Below, one piece after another: positions 8,301-18,394 of a stretch of 64,000 nucleotides of DNA (positions are counted from its first letter, which is position 1; each line of letters opens with the position of its first letter). The position numbers and the translations under genes are program-made. Where the stretch lies: NCBI GenBank assembly GCA_945952225.1, contig CAMFHP010000012.1, positions 43,427 through 107,426 of the forward strand, given 5' to 3'. The notes beneath the pieces were generated by a model, which ran no database searches, was not told the origin of the DNA, and saw nothing but the letters and a program-made list of their open reading frames with translations. Source of the DNA: an uncultured Myxococcaceae bacterium. GTDB lineage: Bacteria; Myxococcota_A; Polyangia; Polyangiales; Ga0077539.

Positions 8301-10203
8301 TGGTGCGATCCTGCTGTCGCCCAACGCGCCGGTCGACGAGCGCGGGCAGTTCGCGCTCTCGTTCCGTGGTCACGGCAACGGCGCCTCGCTGCTCTCGGGC
8401 AGCACCGACGCCGCGGTGGTCGATGTGTTCGAAGTCGACACCTCGTCGCTCGCGCTCCAGCGCTTCGCGTGGGCCCGTACGCGGGGCATGCGCGGCGCGG
8501 CGGCGCTGTCGTTCAACCTCCGCGACAACGGCCGTCACGGGGCCTCTGCGTGGGTGCGCCTGTCGGATCTGCGCGCCCGCCTCGGAGGCGACGACGAGCG
8601 ACGCGAGACGCCGCCCGTCGCGATGTACACCGACCTGCGCCTCGTGCCCGCCGCGGGGGGATGGACCCTCCGCACGTGCCTCCACGCGACGACGGCGCAG
8701 TCGCAGCCGACGTGCGACGCCACGGCCTCTGCGCCGCCCGACGGAGAGTCTGCGCTCGTGGCCCTCGCGACGGTGCCCGTGCAGGGCTCGCTCTTCGCGC
8801 CGCAGGTGGTCGCACGCGAGGCCGAGGTGCGCGCCGACGCGCGGCGGTTCCGCCTGGAGACGCTCACGCCGCTCGTGCGAGACGACAACATCGCGGGCAT
8901 CGCGGGCGCGCTCGAAGCCTCGCTGCGTTGGGACGGACGGCGCCCCGAAGCGCTCGCGAGCGCCGTGCGGGTCTCGGGCGGACGCGCAGAGGTGATCTCC
9001 CTCGGCGAACCGCTCCGTGAGCTCGAAATGGATCTCCGCGTGGATGGCGCGCGCGCGACGCTCACGACCCTCGACGCCGACATCGGACGCGGACACATCG
9101 CGGTGCACGGCGGCGCCACGCTCGACGGGCTCCTCGCGACGCTCACCGGTCGCACGGCGCAGGGCCCCGCGGTGCACATGGAGCTCGCCGGCGAGACGCG
9201 GCAGATGCCCCTCGGCGTGGAGGGCAACACCTACGGCTGGGTCGATGGAACCATTCGCTACACGATGGATTTCGCGGGTGACGGCGCCAACGGCAACCTC
9301 GCCATCGAGCGCGCGTCGATCCTCTTGAAGGAGGAGCAATCACGCGACCTCCAGTCGCTCTCGCCGGACCGCGATGTGTTCATTCTCGGGCGCACGGTGG
9401 TGGCCGCGAACCGCGCGGCGGCGGCGTACCCGATGAGCGTGAGCTTCGAGACCGAGACCCCCATGTGGATCCGTCGCAGCGACCTCGCGGTGGCCCTCCG
9501 CGCGCGCGGCGACGTGCGGCGCGAGCGCGCGGGCTGGGGCGTCGCGGGCATCGTGGAGCAGGCCAACACGCAGAGCTGGTTCTCGGTGCTCGGCAAGCGC
9601 TTCGAACTCGATCGCATGCGCGTGGTGCTCGAAGGCGGCGTCGCGATCAATCCGCAGCTCGACATCGCGGCGCACCACGACTCGACGACGCTCGGACGGC
9701 TCACGGCCACCGTGGGCGGCAGGCTCCGCACACCCACGATGGCCTTCGGATCGGTGAACTACCCCGACGCCACGCAGGCGGAGATCCTCGCGATGATCGC
9801 GCTCGGGCGCCGTGATTCGCAGGGCGCCAGCGGCGACAGCGACCTCGGCGCGCAGGCAGGGACGCAGTTCGCGTCGCTCCTCACCGCGCTCACGCTGGGC
9901 ACGGTGAACTCGGGGCTCTCGCGCACGGGAGGCTTTCTCCCGACGATCATTCTGGAGCCCGGTCAGGGCACCACGTCGGGGCGCTACGGAGCCGGCGTGT
10001 CGCTCGGTCCGCGGTTCTATCTCCAGGCCACCTACGGCGCGGCGTCGAACGCGCTCGGCCAGGTGAACTCGTCGCAGGTGTTCCGCGTGCTGCTGGAGAT
10101 GGCGATCTCGCAGGCGTGGTCGGCGTCGGCCTTCGGCGATGTGGGACGCAGCGAGGGCGGCACGCAGGGCGCCGCGGGCTTCGACGTGTTCTGGTCGCCC
10201 TGA
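5329..10203 (+). CDS. tamB: TamB-like translocation/assembly protein (DUF490)
   Basis: A 1624-residue envelope protein with one N-terminal membrane anchor (about residues 8-30), a short Pro-rich linker near residue 125, and then a long periplasmic region of repetitive beta-strand sequence of the AsmA/TamB type. The last about 300 residues match the TamB C-terminal domain that contacts the Omp85 partner, ending FDVFWSP. Known TamB proteins form a hydrophobic groove bridging inner and outer membranes and take part in outer membrane protein assembly and phospholipid transport. The ATG overlaps the stop of the Omp85 gene by one base, which supports coupled synthesis with its partner. Length is somewhat above the E. 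coli protein (about 1260 aa), common in large-genome species. Confidence 0.88.
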   Translation: MVRRAAVALARIVVSLALVALSLVAHLPTRGGLLALRDVLAIVLPGNVPGHLRIGSIDRLASDEIRVSQVRYADEADAPLLEDATVRIRPASSLVGALFRGAPMPPIEVHARRVWARVPFFTPTPPPQAGVAPPPPPTQPTRLPAIRVTVDEMRGAIPGVELAGRGITLDLGVTAGDQTALEFRRLGMTLDVMGLQNERVELRGRMVTGTPLRLDAAVSLRGPSLNCDARANTDDAGLLRAHLGDCVLGADGLNTLARRDAQNRLDLALSIRELQADATAEGAWRVRTALRVNDQPVEAEALVSPASQTADVSLHHFDARRLMATAPVTDLDGVVHLERHVEGDTQRFVVDTSRLVAAASEVPVPPVRLAAHLERSLLTIDELTSPDIGLRANGSVDLEGGASTLHAVADLETNDLSRYPWVAGRASGGLRVHAEVNGQGGRFEARARGTAQRLRVATARVASASFDLTGVWADGRATVDSTVIARQLSVPGTVGPADVTVHAQGDPQGRLRARVMAQGDGLLTALGPRAAGSSGDTRVNADLDLDLSHPEAPRVRVTQSNLTLRGVRARVSGDVAMLRGARAGSLPHGRVRVETEGHGNIAVELTSQRIAANLGALDLAWLRPLVPGMPALSGIADGVVDINPRDLRSARASLWLSRASMAPVGDFSARVELTPEGGASTMHLALESTRAGVTAGRHPGVDATVHLAMPRQGAGADAWFDAFQSFHIVIDEIDLAAWNDLMPTGLGAQGRAKLVLDGVRPSASQPLHTELSVEARNLTGGLRLAGRLVPATVPMTLRVAACLDTRRPVLDESETQVRIALAPWHQADPEPEARGCRAPEPLLPRSLVAFDGGLTGPWFSSLRDAAQQLRSPSRRLDAATQERLRRTTVNLRALVGPVLRAEWPFRAVPVVGADGRPRMLQAPDVPADAMVRLEATASGPALNLGSEVNLDLRTGSLAQAGIDEPIEAHLLASLRPATNDTLLGHVNAQVDGAILLSPNAPVDERGQFALSFRGHGNGASLLSGSTDAAVVDVFEVDTSSLALQRFAWARTRGMRGAAALSFNLRDNGRHGASAWVRLSDLRARLGGDDERRETPPVAMYTDLRLVPAAGGWTLRTCLHATTAQSQPTCDATASAPPDGESALVALATVPVQGSLFAPQVVAREAEVRADARRFRLETLTPLVRDDNIAGIAGALEASLRWDGRRPEALASAVRVSGGRAEVISLGEPLRELEMDLRVDGARATLTTLDADIGRGHIAVHGGATLDGLLATLTGRTAQGPAVHMELAGETRQMPLGVEGNTYGWVDGTIRYTMDFAGDGANGNLAIERASILLKEEQSRDLQSLSPDRDVFILGRTVVAANRAAAAYPMSVSFETETPMWIRRSDLAVALRARGDVRRERAGWGVAGIVEQANTQSWFSVLGKRFELDRMRVVLEGGVAINPQLDIAAHHDSTTLGRLTATVGGRLRTPTMAFGSVNYPDATQAEILAMIALGRRDSQGASGDSDLGAQAGTQFASLLTALTLGTVNSGLSRTGGFLPTIILEPGQGTTSGRYGAGVSLGPRFYLQATYGAASNALGQVNSSQVFRVLLEMAISQAWSASAFGDVGRSEGGTQGAAGFDVFWSP

Positions 10204-10221
10204 GAGGGTGTTGACGCGCGG

Positions 10222-11201
10222 TCAGAGCGAGAGGGTCTGACGCAGGCGCTCCAGCATGAGGAGCGCGGTGAGGTTGCGGACGTTGTATCCGAAGCGCAGC
10301 GCGGCGTCGGTGAAGACCGCGGCCGACGCGTTGCCGCTACCCGTGGTGTAGACCGACGGGTGCACGTTGTCGGGGTCGATGCCCTGGTGGGGAAGGCCCT
10401 GAAGCGCCGCCCAGAACTCCAGCAGCGGCAGGCGACGCTCGTTGGCCACGCGACGGATTACGCCGTTGATCGCGAGCCCTCGCGCGCCCGCTTCGGCGCT
10501 GCTGAGCTGGTCGGGGATCGTGCTCATCACGAGCACCACGTGGCGCGCCTCGACGCGGTCGACCACGTCGCGCAGGTCGCGCTCGTAGGCCTCCACCGTC
10601 GATCGTTCTGCGTCGTTGGTGCCGATCATCAGGATCGCGAAGGCCGCGCGCGTCGCATCGAGTTCGCGCTCCACGGGCACGACACCGTCGGCGGCGAGGA
10701 GTGCGCGCACGGTCCACCCCGCGGTGGCCGACACGCTCGACCGCGTGAACGAGTTGTTCTCCGCGTCGCCGAAGGAGTACCGGCGAAAGTACGCGATCGT
10801 GGGTTCGAGGCGCGTCCACGGGCCGAGCTCGTACCAGCCGTGGCCCACGTCTTTGAGAAAGCTCCCCGACTCGGTGATCGAGTCACCGAGCTTCGAAAAC
10901 ACGTTGTTTCGCAGGCCCGCGCGCTGCCCCTCGGCGTACACCGCGCGCACGTGGGCGAGCGTCGCGTCGTCGAAGGGAACGATCGCCGCCTCGAATCGCT
11001 GCGCCGCAGGAAGCGCCGCGATGGCATCGGCCGAAGGCGCAGACGCGGCATCGGTGACGGGCGTCGGCGTGGGCGTTCCCGTTGCGTCGCTGCGCGCGGC
11101 CACGTCGGAGGGGATCACGGTGGTGGTGTTGCCCGCGGGCGCGGCCGCGGGGCGCGAGCAGGCCGCGAGCGAGGCGGCCACGAACAGTGCAGCGATGCGC
11201 A

Positions 11202-11205
<4 letters not shown>
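10222..11205 (-). CDS. SGNH/GDSL-type hydrolase lipoprotein
   Basis: A lipoprotein (lipobox LAAC with Cys16 counted from the GTG start) carrying an SGNH-hydrolase fold. Visible catalytic blocks are GDSI (nucleophile Ser, block I), GTNDAE (block III Asn) and DNVHP (Asp and His, block V). Family members are esterases or acyl- and acetyl-hydrolases; the substrate cannot be read from sequence. Its position as last gene after glmM suggests a role in envelope polymers such as peptidoglycan O-acetylation (inference). The glmM stop overlaps the start region (GTGATG), so the start can be GTG 11205 or ATG 11202. The gene converges on tamB with 18 bases between the stops. Confidence 0.85.
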
Positions 11206-12587
<1,382 letters not shown>

Positions 12588-12596
12588 AGGGCGCGG

Positions 12597-12602
12597 ACGA
12601 TA
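12597..12602 (-). promoter_or_regulatory. Possible internal -10 element (TATCGT) for glmM
   Basis: Reading the minus strand, TATCGT ends nine bases before the glmM ATG, with no Shine-Dalgarno sequence in between. The spacing is the same as in front of the Omp85 gene. It could give glmM a second, leaderless transcript in addition to read-through from ybbR. Confidence 0.3.
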
Positions 12603-12606
12603 CAAC

Positions 12607-13560
12607 CTAACGTGCGGGCACGACGAGAATCTCCGCGGGGTGCAGGGCTCCGGGGCTCGCACCTTCGGGCAACGGACGCACCTCGACGGGCACGCTCACG
12701 GGACCGCGCGCGGGCTCCAGGGTGGAGAGGTCGACGACGGGCACCACCTGTGACGGGAGCAGCCGATCGACCACCGCGGGCTCGCCGCGCACGACCACGT
12801 CGACCACGGGCGGACGCAACGTTCCGCGGCCTCCGACGGCGGTGACCGTGAGTCGGTCGAAGCGGCGCTCGTACACGCTCGCGACGATCTCGAAGCTCAC
12901 GCGCACGCCGCGGGCGTTGTCGAACTCCACGCCCGTACGCGGCGCTTCCAGGGGAATGCGGCGCTCGTAACGCCCGGGTGCGAGGCCCGATGCGTCGAGG
13001 GGTTCGGTGCGCACCGACACCATGGGCTCGACGTAGAGCGACGCGCCGCGGACGCGCACGTGCGAGGGCTCGACCTCGACATGCTCGACATGGGTGCGCG
13101 GCGGGAGCGACCCCACGATCGACGTGTGCACGGCGATGGAGCGCTCCGTCATCGTGTCCCATTGGAGCGGAATCACATCGGGCGTGAACGCGAGCAGGTC
13201 GGCGCCGGCGGGGAGCGTGAGCTGCTCTGGCGTGAGGCGTACGGCGCGCGCGTGGCCTTCGCGCAGGTCGATCTGGAGAGGTCCGAGGTCGTCGACGCGC
13301 AGCGGACCGAGCACCGAGGGCGCGCCCCGCAGCGTCACGCGCACCTTGTCGGGCAGCGTCGAGAGCAGCACCGGGCTCCCGTTCTGCGGCACCGGAAGCA
13401 CGAAGGTCGCAGGCACATCGAGGCTGCGCTGCACGTTGCCCGACCCGCGCACGGCGCCGAAGAGCATCACCGCGATGACGAACGACGCGACCTTGAGCCC
13501 AAGGTTCTCGGTGAAGGCCTCACGGAGCGAGAGTGACAAGCGTGGCGGACGGAGTTCCAT
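12607..13560 (-). CDS. YbbR-domain protein (CdaR-like)
   Basis: A 317-residue protein with a short cytoplasmic N-terminus, one membrane segment (about residues 22-40, [16 protein letters not shown]) and an extracytoplasmic region with about three YbbR repeats. YbbR/CdaR proteins modulate the diadenylate cyclase CdaA across the membrane. Starting at ATG 13560 gives the family N-terminus; the open frame further upstream is a shadow of cdaA. It starts five bases after the cdaA stop, keeping the conserved order cdaA-ybbR-glmM. Confidence 0.9.
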   Translation of the reverse strand: MELRPPRLSLSLREAFTENLGLKVASFVIAVMLFGAVRGSGNVQRSLDVPATFVLPVPQNGSPVLLSTLPDKVRVTLRGAPSVLGPLRVDDLGPLQIDLREGHARAVRLTPEQLTLPAGADLLAFTPDVIPLQWDTMTERSIAVHTSIVGSLPPRTHVEHVEVEPSHVRVRGASLYVEPMVSVRTEPLDASGLAPGRYERRIPLEAPRTGVEFDNARGVRVSFEIVASVYERRFDRLTVTAVGGRGTLRPPVVDVVVRGEPAVVDRLLPSQVVPVVDLSTLEPARGPVSVPVEVRPLPEGASPGALHPAEILVVPAR

Positions 13561-13565
13561 CGCGG

Positions 13566-14492
13566 TCAGCCCTGCGTGGTGGGCGCGTCGGAGGGGCCGT
13601 TGTCGTTGGCGGGCGTCTCGGCGACGTCGGGCGTCGCAGGCGGCGGCGGCAGTCGCGAGATGCGCGGCTGCTCCTCGTTGCGGGCCTTCATGAGCGCCGC
13701 GGCCTGGCGCTTCGAATAGAACAGACCGTAGAGCGCACGACGCAGCGACTCGGCGTCGAGGTCGCGCACGATGTTGCCGTTGAAGCAGAGCGAGACCTTC
13801 GCGCGCTCCTCGCTCACGACCACCACCACCGCGTCGGTCTCTTCGGAGATGCCGATGGCCGCGCGGTGTCGCGTGCCAAGCCGGCGGTCGACCGACCCGT
13901 TGCCCGTGAGCGGAAGAAACCCTCCGGCCTTCCACACGCGCGCGCTCTTGATGATCACCGCGCCGTCGTGGAGCGGGTTCTCGTAGGCGGGCAGAAAGAT
14001 CGTGTAGAGCAGCTCGCTCGTGACGGCCGCGTCGAGCACCGTGCCCTGCGACACGAAGTCGTCGAGGGTGGCCTCGCGCTCGAACACGATGAGCGCGCCG
14101 AGGCCGCGCTGTGCGAGGAGCGACGCCGCAGCCACCACCTCATCGACCGCGTTCGACTCCTCGCCGCGACGCCAGCGAAAGAGGAACGGTCGATTGCCCA
14201 CGCGCATGAGCGCGCGGCGAATGTCGCCCTGAAAGATCACCACCACGAGCAGCAGGATCGACGTGAGAAAGCGATCGAGCAGCGTGTACGCGGTGACGAG
14301 CCCGAGGCGCTGCGCGACGAAGTACGCGACGCCCAGAATGAGCATCCCCTGCCCCACCTGGAGCGCGCGCGTTCCACGGAGAAAGAGCAGCAGGCGGTAC
14401 ACCGCGTAGGCGACCACCGTCACGTCGACGAAGTCGCGCAGCATCGCCGTGAGCGGACGCTGCGCGAAGAGCGAGAGGAGCCCCTCGATCAC
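13566..14492 (-). CDS. cdaA: Diadenylate cyclase CdaA (DAC domain)
   Basis: Makes cyclic di-AMP from two ATP. Three membrane segments lie in the first about 90 residues, followed by the DisA_N/DAC domain with the catalytic motifs DGA at 176-178 and RHR at 208-210. The C-terminal tail (about residues 265-308) is Pro/Ala-rich and probably disordered. The start is GTG 14492, which overlaps the folP stop as GTGA; the frame upstream of it is a folP shadow. The enzyme sits directly before its likely regulator YbbR and GlmM, and after folP and ftsH, linking c-di-AMP to cell-wall precursor supply. Confidence 0.96.
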   Translation of the reverse strand: MIEGLLSLFAQRPLTAMLRDFVDVTVVAYAVYRLLLFLRGTRALQVGQGMLILGVAYFVAQRLGLVTAYTLLDRFLTSILLLVVVIFQGDIRRALMRVGNRPFLFRWRRGEESNAVDEVVAAASLLAQRGLGALIVFEREATLDDFVSQGTVLDAAVTSELLYTIFLPAYENPLHDGAVIIKSARVWKAGGFLPLTGNGSVDRRLGTRHRAAIGISEETDAVVVVVSEERAKVSLCFNGNIVRDLDAESLRRALYGLFYSKRQAAALMKARNEEQPRISRLPPPPATPDVAETPANDNGPSDAPTTQG

Positions 14493-15370
14493 GGCGCACC
14501 TCGCGCGAGTCGACACGCGTGGGCCACGCGCGCGGCCTGTCTCATCACCGCCACATCGTGCACGCGCACAATCGCGGCGCCCTGCATCACCGACAGCGTG
14601 ACCGCCGCAGCCGTGCTCCCGACGCGCTCCGTGGGGGCTGTCGGGTGCACGTTCCACGAGGGCGCAAAGGCGCTCGCGTCGTCGACATAGCGCTTGCGCG
14701 ACGGTCCCACGCACACAGGGTATCCGAGCGCGCAGAGGGGGGCGAGGTTCGCGAGCAGCGCGAGGCTCTGCGCGGCGGTCTTCGCGAATCCGATGCCCGG
14801 ATCGAGCATCACGTGCGTCGGCGCCACACCGACCCGCACGAGGGTCTCCGCGCGGCGCGCGAGGTCGTCGGTCACCTCGCACACCACGTCGTCGTACTGC
14901 GTGAGCGTGCGCATCGTCGCAGGGGTTCCCCGCGCGTGCATCGCGAGGTACGCCGCGCCCGCCTCGGCCGCCACCGCGCCGAGTGATTCCAGCGATTCAC
15001 CCACACCCACGTCGTTCACGATCGAAGCACCCGCGGCGAGGGCCGCACGCGCCACGGCACACTTGGTCGTGTCGATGGAGAGCGGCACCGCGGTGCGCGC
15101 CGCGAGCCCTTCGATCACAGGAATCACCCGCGCGAGCTCTTCCTCTGACGAGACGGGATCCGCACCGGGGCGCGTGCTCTCCCCGCCGATGTCGAGCGCA
15201 TCGGCGCCCTCGTCGACGAGCGCGAGGCCGTGCTCGATCGCGCGCGCCGCGTCGGCGAAGCGTCCGCCGTCGGAGAACGAGTCGGGCGTGACGTTCACGA
15301 CGCCGAGCACGTACGGACGCGACCAGTCCCAATGGACGCCGCGGAGTGTGAGGGGAGCGAGCGGAGGCAC
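14489..15370 (-). CDS. folP: Dihydropteroate synthase FolP
   Basis: Condenses 6-hydroxymethyl-dihydropterin diphosphate with p-aminobenzoate in folate synthesis; the target of sulfonamides. A TIM barrel of normal length (293 aa) with both signature regions: GVVNVTPDSFSDGG near residue 23 and DIGGESTRPGA near residue 60. The pterin/phosphate-binding motif near the C-terminus is GPSRKR. It follows ftsH by 82 bases, the order seen in many proteobacteria (ftsH-folP-glmM), but here cdaA and ybbR are inserted before glmM. Confidence 0.97.
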   Translation of the reverse strand: MPPLAPLTLRGVHWDWSRPYVLGVVNVTPDSFSDGGRFADAARAIEHGLALVDEGADALDIGGESTRPGADPVSSEEELARVIPVIEGLAARTAVPLSIDTTKCAVARAALAAGASIVNDVGVGESLESLGAVAAEAGAAYLAMHARGTPATMRTLTQYDDVVCEVTDDLARRAETLVRVGVAPTHVMLDPGIGFAKTAAQSLALLANLAPLCALGYPVCVGPSRKRYVDDASAFAPSWNVHPTAPTERVGSTAAAVTLSVMQGAAIVRVHDVAVMRQAARVAHACRLARGAP

Positions 15371-15452
15371 GGTGCGCGACCCGGGTGACTACCACAGGCC
15401 GCGCGGCGAGACGGAGGCGATGTGCGGGGAGGGCGCGGAGCGCCGGGAGAAA

Positions 15453-17384
15453 TCAGGCGCCCGAGGGCACGCTGCGGGGCGGAAAGATGCTGTTCGCCTT
15501 GGGGCGCGCATCGCGCGTCTCGCGACGCTCGGACCACGAGGGGATCACGGTCTTCTGCCGCTCGGGCAGCGGGCGGTTCTCGATGCACGCGGCGATCTCT
15601 TCGACGTCGAGCGTCTCGCGTTCGAGGAGTGCGAGTGCCAGACGGTCGAGCGCGTCGCGGTTCGTCGAGAGCACGGCGCGCGCGCGGTCGTGCTGCTCGG
15701 CGATGAGCCGACGCACCTCGTTGTCGATCTCGATGGCCGTCTGCTCCGAGTAGTCGCGCTGGTTCATGCCGAAGTCGCGCCCGAGGAAGGGCTGATCTTC
15801 GTTCTGTCCGTAGGCCACGAGCCCGAGCTTCTCGCTCATGCCCTCCTGGCAGATCATGTAGCGGGCGTACTGCGTGGCGCGCTGGATGTCGCTCGCCGCG
15901 CCCGTGTTCGAGCGACCGAAGACGATCTCCTCCGCGGTGCGTCCGCCGAGGGTCATCGCGATGCGCGCGAGGAGCTGCTCGCGCGAGCGGTTGTAGACGT
16001 CTTCCGACGGCAGCGTGACGGTCACACCGAGCGCGGGGCCGCGCGGAATGATGGTGACCTTGTGCACCGGGTCGTTGCCGTCGACCTTGAGCGCGACGAG
16101 CGTGTGACCGGCCTCGTGGTACGCGGTGACCTTCTTGGTCTCTTCGGTCATCACCATGTTCTTGCGGGCGACGCCCATGATGACCTTGTCCTTCGCGAGC
16201 TCGAAGTCGTTCATGTTCACCGCGTCCTTGTCCTGACGGGCGGCGAGCAGCGCGGCTTCGTTCACGAGGTTTTCGAGGTCGGCACCGGCGAATCCCGGCG
16301 TGCCGCGCGCGATGACCGAGAGGTCGACGTCGGGCGAGAGCGGCACCTTGCGGGTGTGCACGCGGAGGATCTCTTCGCGGCCCTTCACGTCGGGACGCGG
16401 CACCACGATGCGGCGGTCGAAGCGGCCCGGACGGAGGATCGCCGGGTCGAGCACGTCGGGGCGGTTCGTGGCGGCGATGATGATCACGCCGTCGTTCGCA
16501 TCGAAGCCGTCCATCTCGACGAGGAGCTGGTTGAGCGTCTGCTCGCGCTCGTCGTGACCGCCGCCCATGCCCGCGCCGCGGTGACGGCCGACGGCGTCGA
16601 TCTCATCGATGAAGATGATGCAGGGCGCGTGCTTCTTGCCCTGTTCGAAGAGGTCGCGGACGCGCGAGGCGCCCACGCCGACGAACATCTCGACGAAGTC
16701 CGAACCCGAGATGGTGAAGAAGGGCACGCCCGCTTCGCCCGCGATGGCGCGCGCGAGGAGCGTCTTGCCCGTGCCCGGCGCGCCCGAGAGCAGAACGCCC
16801 TTGGGAATGCGTCCGCCGAGTCGACGGAACTTCTTCGGGTCCTTGAGGAAGGCGATGATCTCTTCGACTTCGTCCTTGGCCTCTTCGATGCCCGCGACGT
16901 CGGCGAAGGTGACCTTGTTCTGGTTGTCGTTGACGAGGCGCGCGCGGCTCTTGCCGAAGCTCATCGCCTTGCCGCCGCCCGACTGAATCTGGCGCATGAA
17001 GAACACGAACATCGCCAGCACGAGCACCATCGGCAGCCACGTGAGCAGCACGCTGGTGAGGAGCCCCGAGCCCTCGTCCTTCTCGTTGTAGATCTGGATC
17101 GGGTGCTGCGGGTCGGCGCTGGAGAGCAGCTCGCGCTGGAGCTCCCAGTTCGTCGGCGCCACCGTCTCGCGCTGCTCCGAGGCTCCGTTGGGGAGCTGGC
17201 GGTGATACCGGATCTCGCGATCCTTCACCCGCACGTCGCGGACCGAGTGCTGCCGGACGTCATTCATGAACTCGCTGAACGGGACGTCTCTCACCGGCTG
17301 GTTGTCGATGAAGACCTTGAACAGCATGAAGAACATGACCAGCAGGAAGGTCCAGAGCAGCAGGGTTTTGTAGCTTTGCTTCAC
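15453..17384 (-). CDS. ftsH: ATP-dependent zinc metalloprotease FtsH
   Basis: Membrane-anchored AAA+ protease that degrades misfolded membrane proteins and short-lived regulators. Two N-terminal membrane segments (about 8-26 and 108-130) flank a periplasmic domain. The AAA module has Walker A GAPGTGKT (201-208), Walker B IIFIDEID and the second region of homology around residues 305-324. The zinc-protease site is HEAGH (423-427). Full length is 643 aa, typical. It starts 91 bases after the preceding PP-loop gene, enough for its own promoter, although no clear one is visible. Confidence 0.98.
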   Translation of the reverse strand: MKQSYKTLLLWTFLLVMFFMLFKVFIDNQPVRDVPFSEFMNDVRQHSVRDVRVKDREIRYHRQLPNGASEQRETVAPTNWELQRELLSSADPQHPIQIYNEKDEGSGLLTSVLLTWLPMVLVLAMFVFFMRQIQSGGGKAMSFGKSRARLVNDNQNKVTFADVAGIEEAKDEVEEIIAFLKDPKKFRRLGGRIPKGVLLSGAPGTGKTLLARAIAGEAGVPFFTISGSDFVEMFVGVGASRVRDLFEQGKKHAPCIIFIDEIDAVGRHRGAGMGGGHDEREQTLNQLLVEMDGFDANDGVIIIAATNRPDVLDPAILRPGRFDRRIVVPRPDVKGREEILRVHTRKVPLSPDVDLSVIARGTPGFAGADLENLVNEAALLAARQDKDAVNMNDFELAKDKVIMGVARKNMVMTEETKKVTAYHEAGHTLVALKVDGNDPVHKVTIIPRGPALGVTVTLPSEDVYNRSREQLLARIAMTLGGRTAEEIVFGRSNTGAASDIQRATQYARYMICQEGMSEKLGLVAYGQNEDQPFLGRDFGMNQRDYSEQTAIEIDNEVRRLIAEQHDRARAVLSTNRDALDRLALALLERETLDVEEIAACIENRPLPERQKTVIPSWSERRETRDARPKANSIFPPRSVPSGA

Positions 17385-17475
17385 GGTTCCCTCGAAGTCT
17401 CGACGGGTCCTGGTGGGGCGATGCGAAACGGCACGCCTTGGGGGATTCCCGAGCTAGCACGCGCCCTCTGGCGCA

Positions 17476-18198
17476 TCAACCACGTCTCCGCGCGCCGTTT
17501 CGCGCCGGCGAGGCCCGTCGGGCGCGCACGCTCCGACCGCACTCTTGAAGCATCATATCCACGCTCGCGAAGCGCGCCCGCAGCCGCGGAAGAATCTCAC
17601 GCCGCACGGCCTCTTCGTCTTCGTTCACGGGAGAGACGCCCGCGGCCCACCCCGCTGCATCATCGGGCGTGAGGGCCATCGCCTCCGCGTCCGAGAGCAC
17701 CAGAAAGGGCCGCACGAAGCCCCCGCGGAGCCGCGGGGCGAGTCCGCGCACCGACTCCATGCCGCCGCGCGCGAGTTCCGAGAGCACGCGAACGGCGTCG
17801 TCGTCGCGGGTGTTCCCCAGCGCGATGCGATCGAAGCCTTGTTCCCGCGCGAGCATCGAGAGTTCTCCCATCACTTCGATGCGAGCCAGCATGGGCGAGG
17901 GACGCACCGCGTGAAAATCCATTCCGAGGGCGCGCGCCAGGCGTCCCACATCGGCGACCACCTCGGCGGCGTCGCTGTCTTCACGGGTGTTGGGCTCGAC
18001 GGCCGCCACAGCAAGTGAGCCCACCCCGAGTTCGTCGCGCACCTCGCGGAAGAAGTTCATGAGCCCCAGGCTCCGCGGCCCGCCCCCCGTCGCGATGAGC
18101 ACACGGTCGCCCGGTCGCACGAGCCGTCGCGCCTGCACCCACGCGAGCGCCCGCTCGCGCGCCGCCTCGCGCAGACCGCTCGCGCGCACGTCAGGCAA
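17476..18198 (-). CDS. Degenerate PP-loop (TtcA/TilS-like) protein
   Basis: A 240-residue protein of the adenine-nucleotide alpha-hydrolase fold. The downstream region aligns with the tRNA thiolase TtcA (LGNTRDDDAV and FVRPFLVLSDAEA match its RDD and IRPL regions). The ATP-pyrophosphatase loop, normally SGGxDS, is ATGGGPRS, so the key Asp is absent and there is an extra residue. The Fe-S cysteines of TtcA are also missing; one Cys remains near the C-terminus. The start is probably TTG 18198, with AAGGAG seven bases upstream, overlapping the end of the small Cys-protein gene; GTG 18189 is the alternative. It occupies the place next to ftsH where tilS lies in many proteobacteria. Activity is doubtful. 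Confidence 0.72.
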   Translation of the reverse strand: MPDVRASGLREAARERALAWVQARRLVRPGDRVLIATGGGPRSLGLMNFFREVRDELGVGSLAVAAVEPNTREDSDAAEVVADVGRLARALGMDFHAVRPSPMLARIEVMGELSMLAREQGFDRIALGNTRDDDAVRVLSELARGGMESVRGLAPRLRGGFVRPFLVLSDAEAMALTPDDAAGWAAGVSPVNEDEEAVRREILPRLRARFASVDMMLQECGRSVRARRASPARNGARRRG

Positions 18199-18394
18199 GC
18201 TCGAACTCCTTGCAGAACATCCCCGCGGACGCGTCCTCGGGGCGCTCGTACACGGCCTCGCGGTGCGTCGCATCGGGGTATCCGTGGGCGCATCGGTCGC
18301 GATCGTGGTCGTGGTAGACGCAGCGCTCGCAGGTGTGGGCGAGCGCAAATCGCCTGCGTTCGTCGAGGAATTGCGCGGCGTGGAGGATCTTCAT
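18191..18394 (-). CDS. Small cysteine/histidine-rich protein
   Basis: A 67-residue protein with Cys residues in a C-x2-C (HTCERC), then DRC and a final MFC motif, plus several His, the pattern of a small metal-binding or Fe-S fold. I do not recognise a family. It is real by context: the ATG overlaps the rlmD-like stop as ATGA, and its 3' end contains the AAGGAG Shine-Dalgarno for the next gene, whose start lies inside it. It could supply cysteines to the neighbouring cysteine-poor PP-loop protein (inference only). Confidence 0.65.
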   Translation of the reverse strand: MKILHAAQFLDERRRFALAHTCERCVYHDHDRDRCAHGYPDATHREAVYERPEDASAGMFCKEFELA

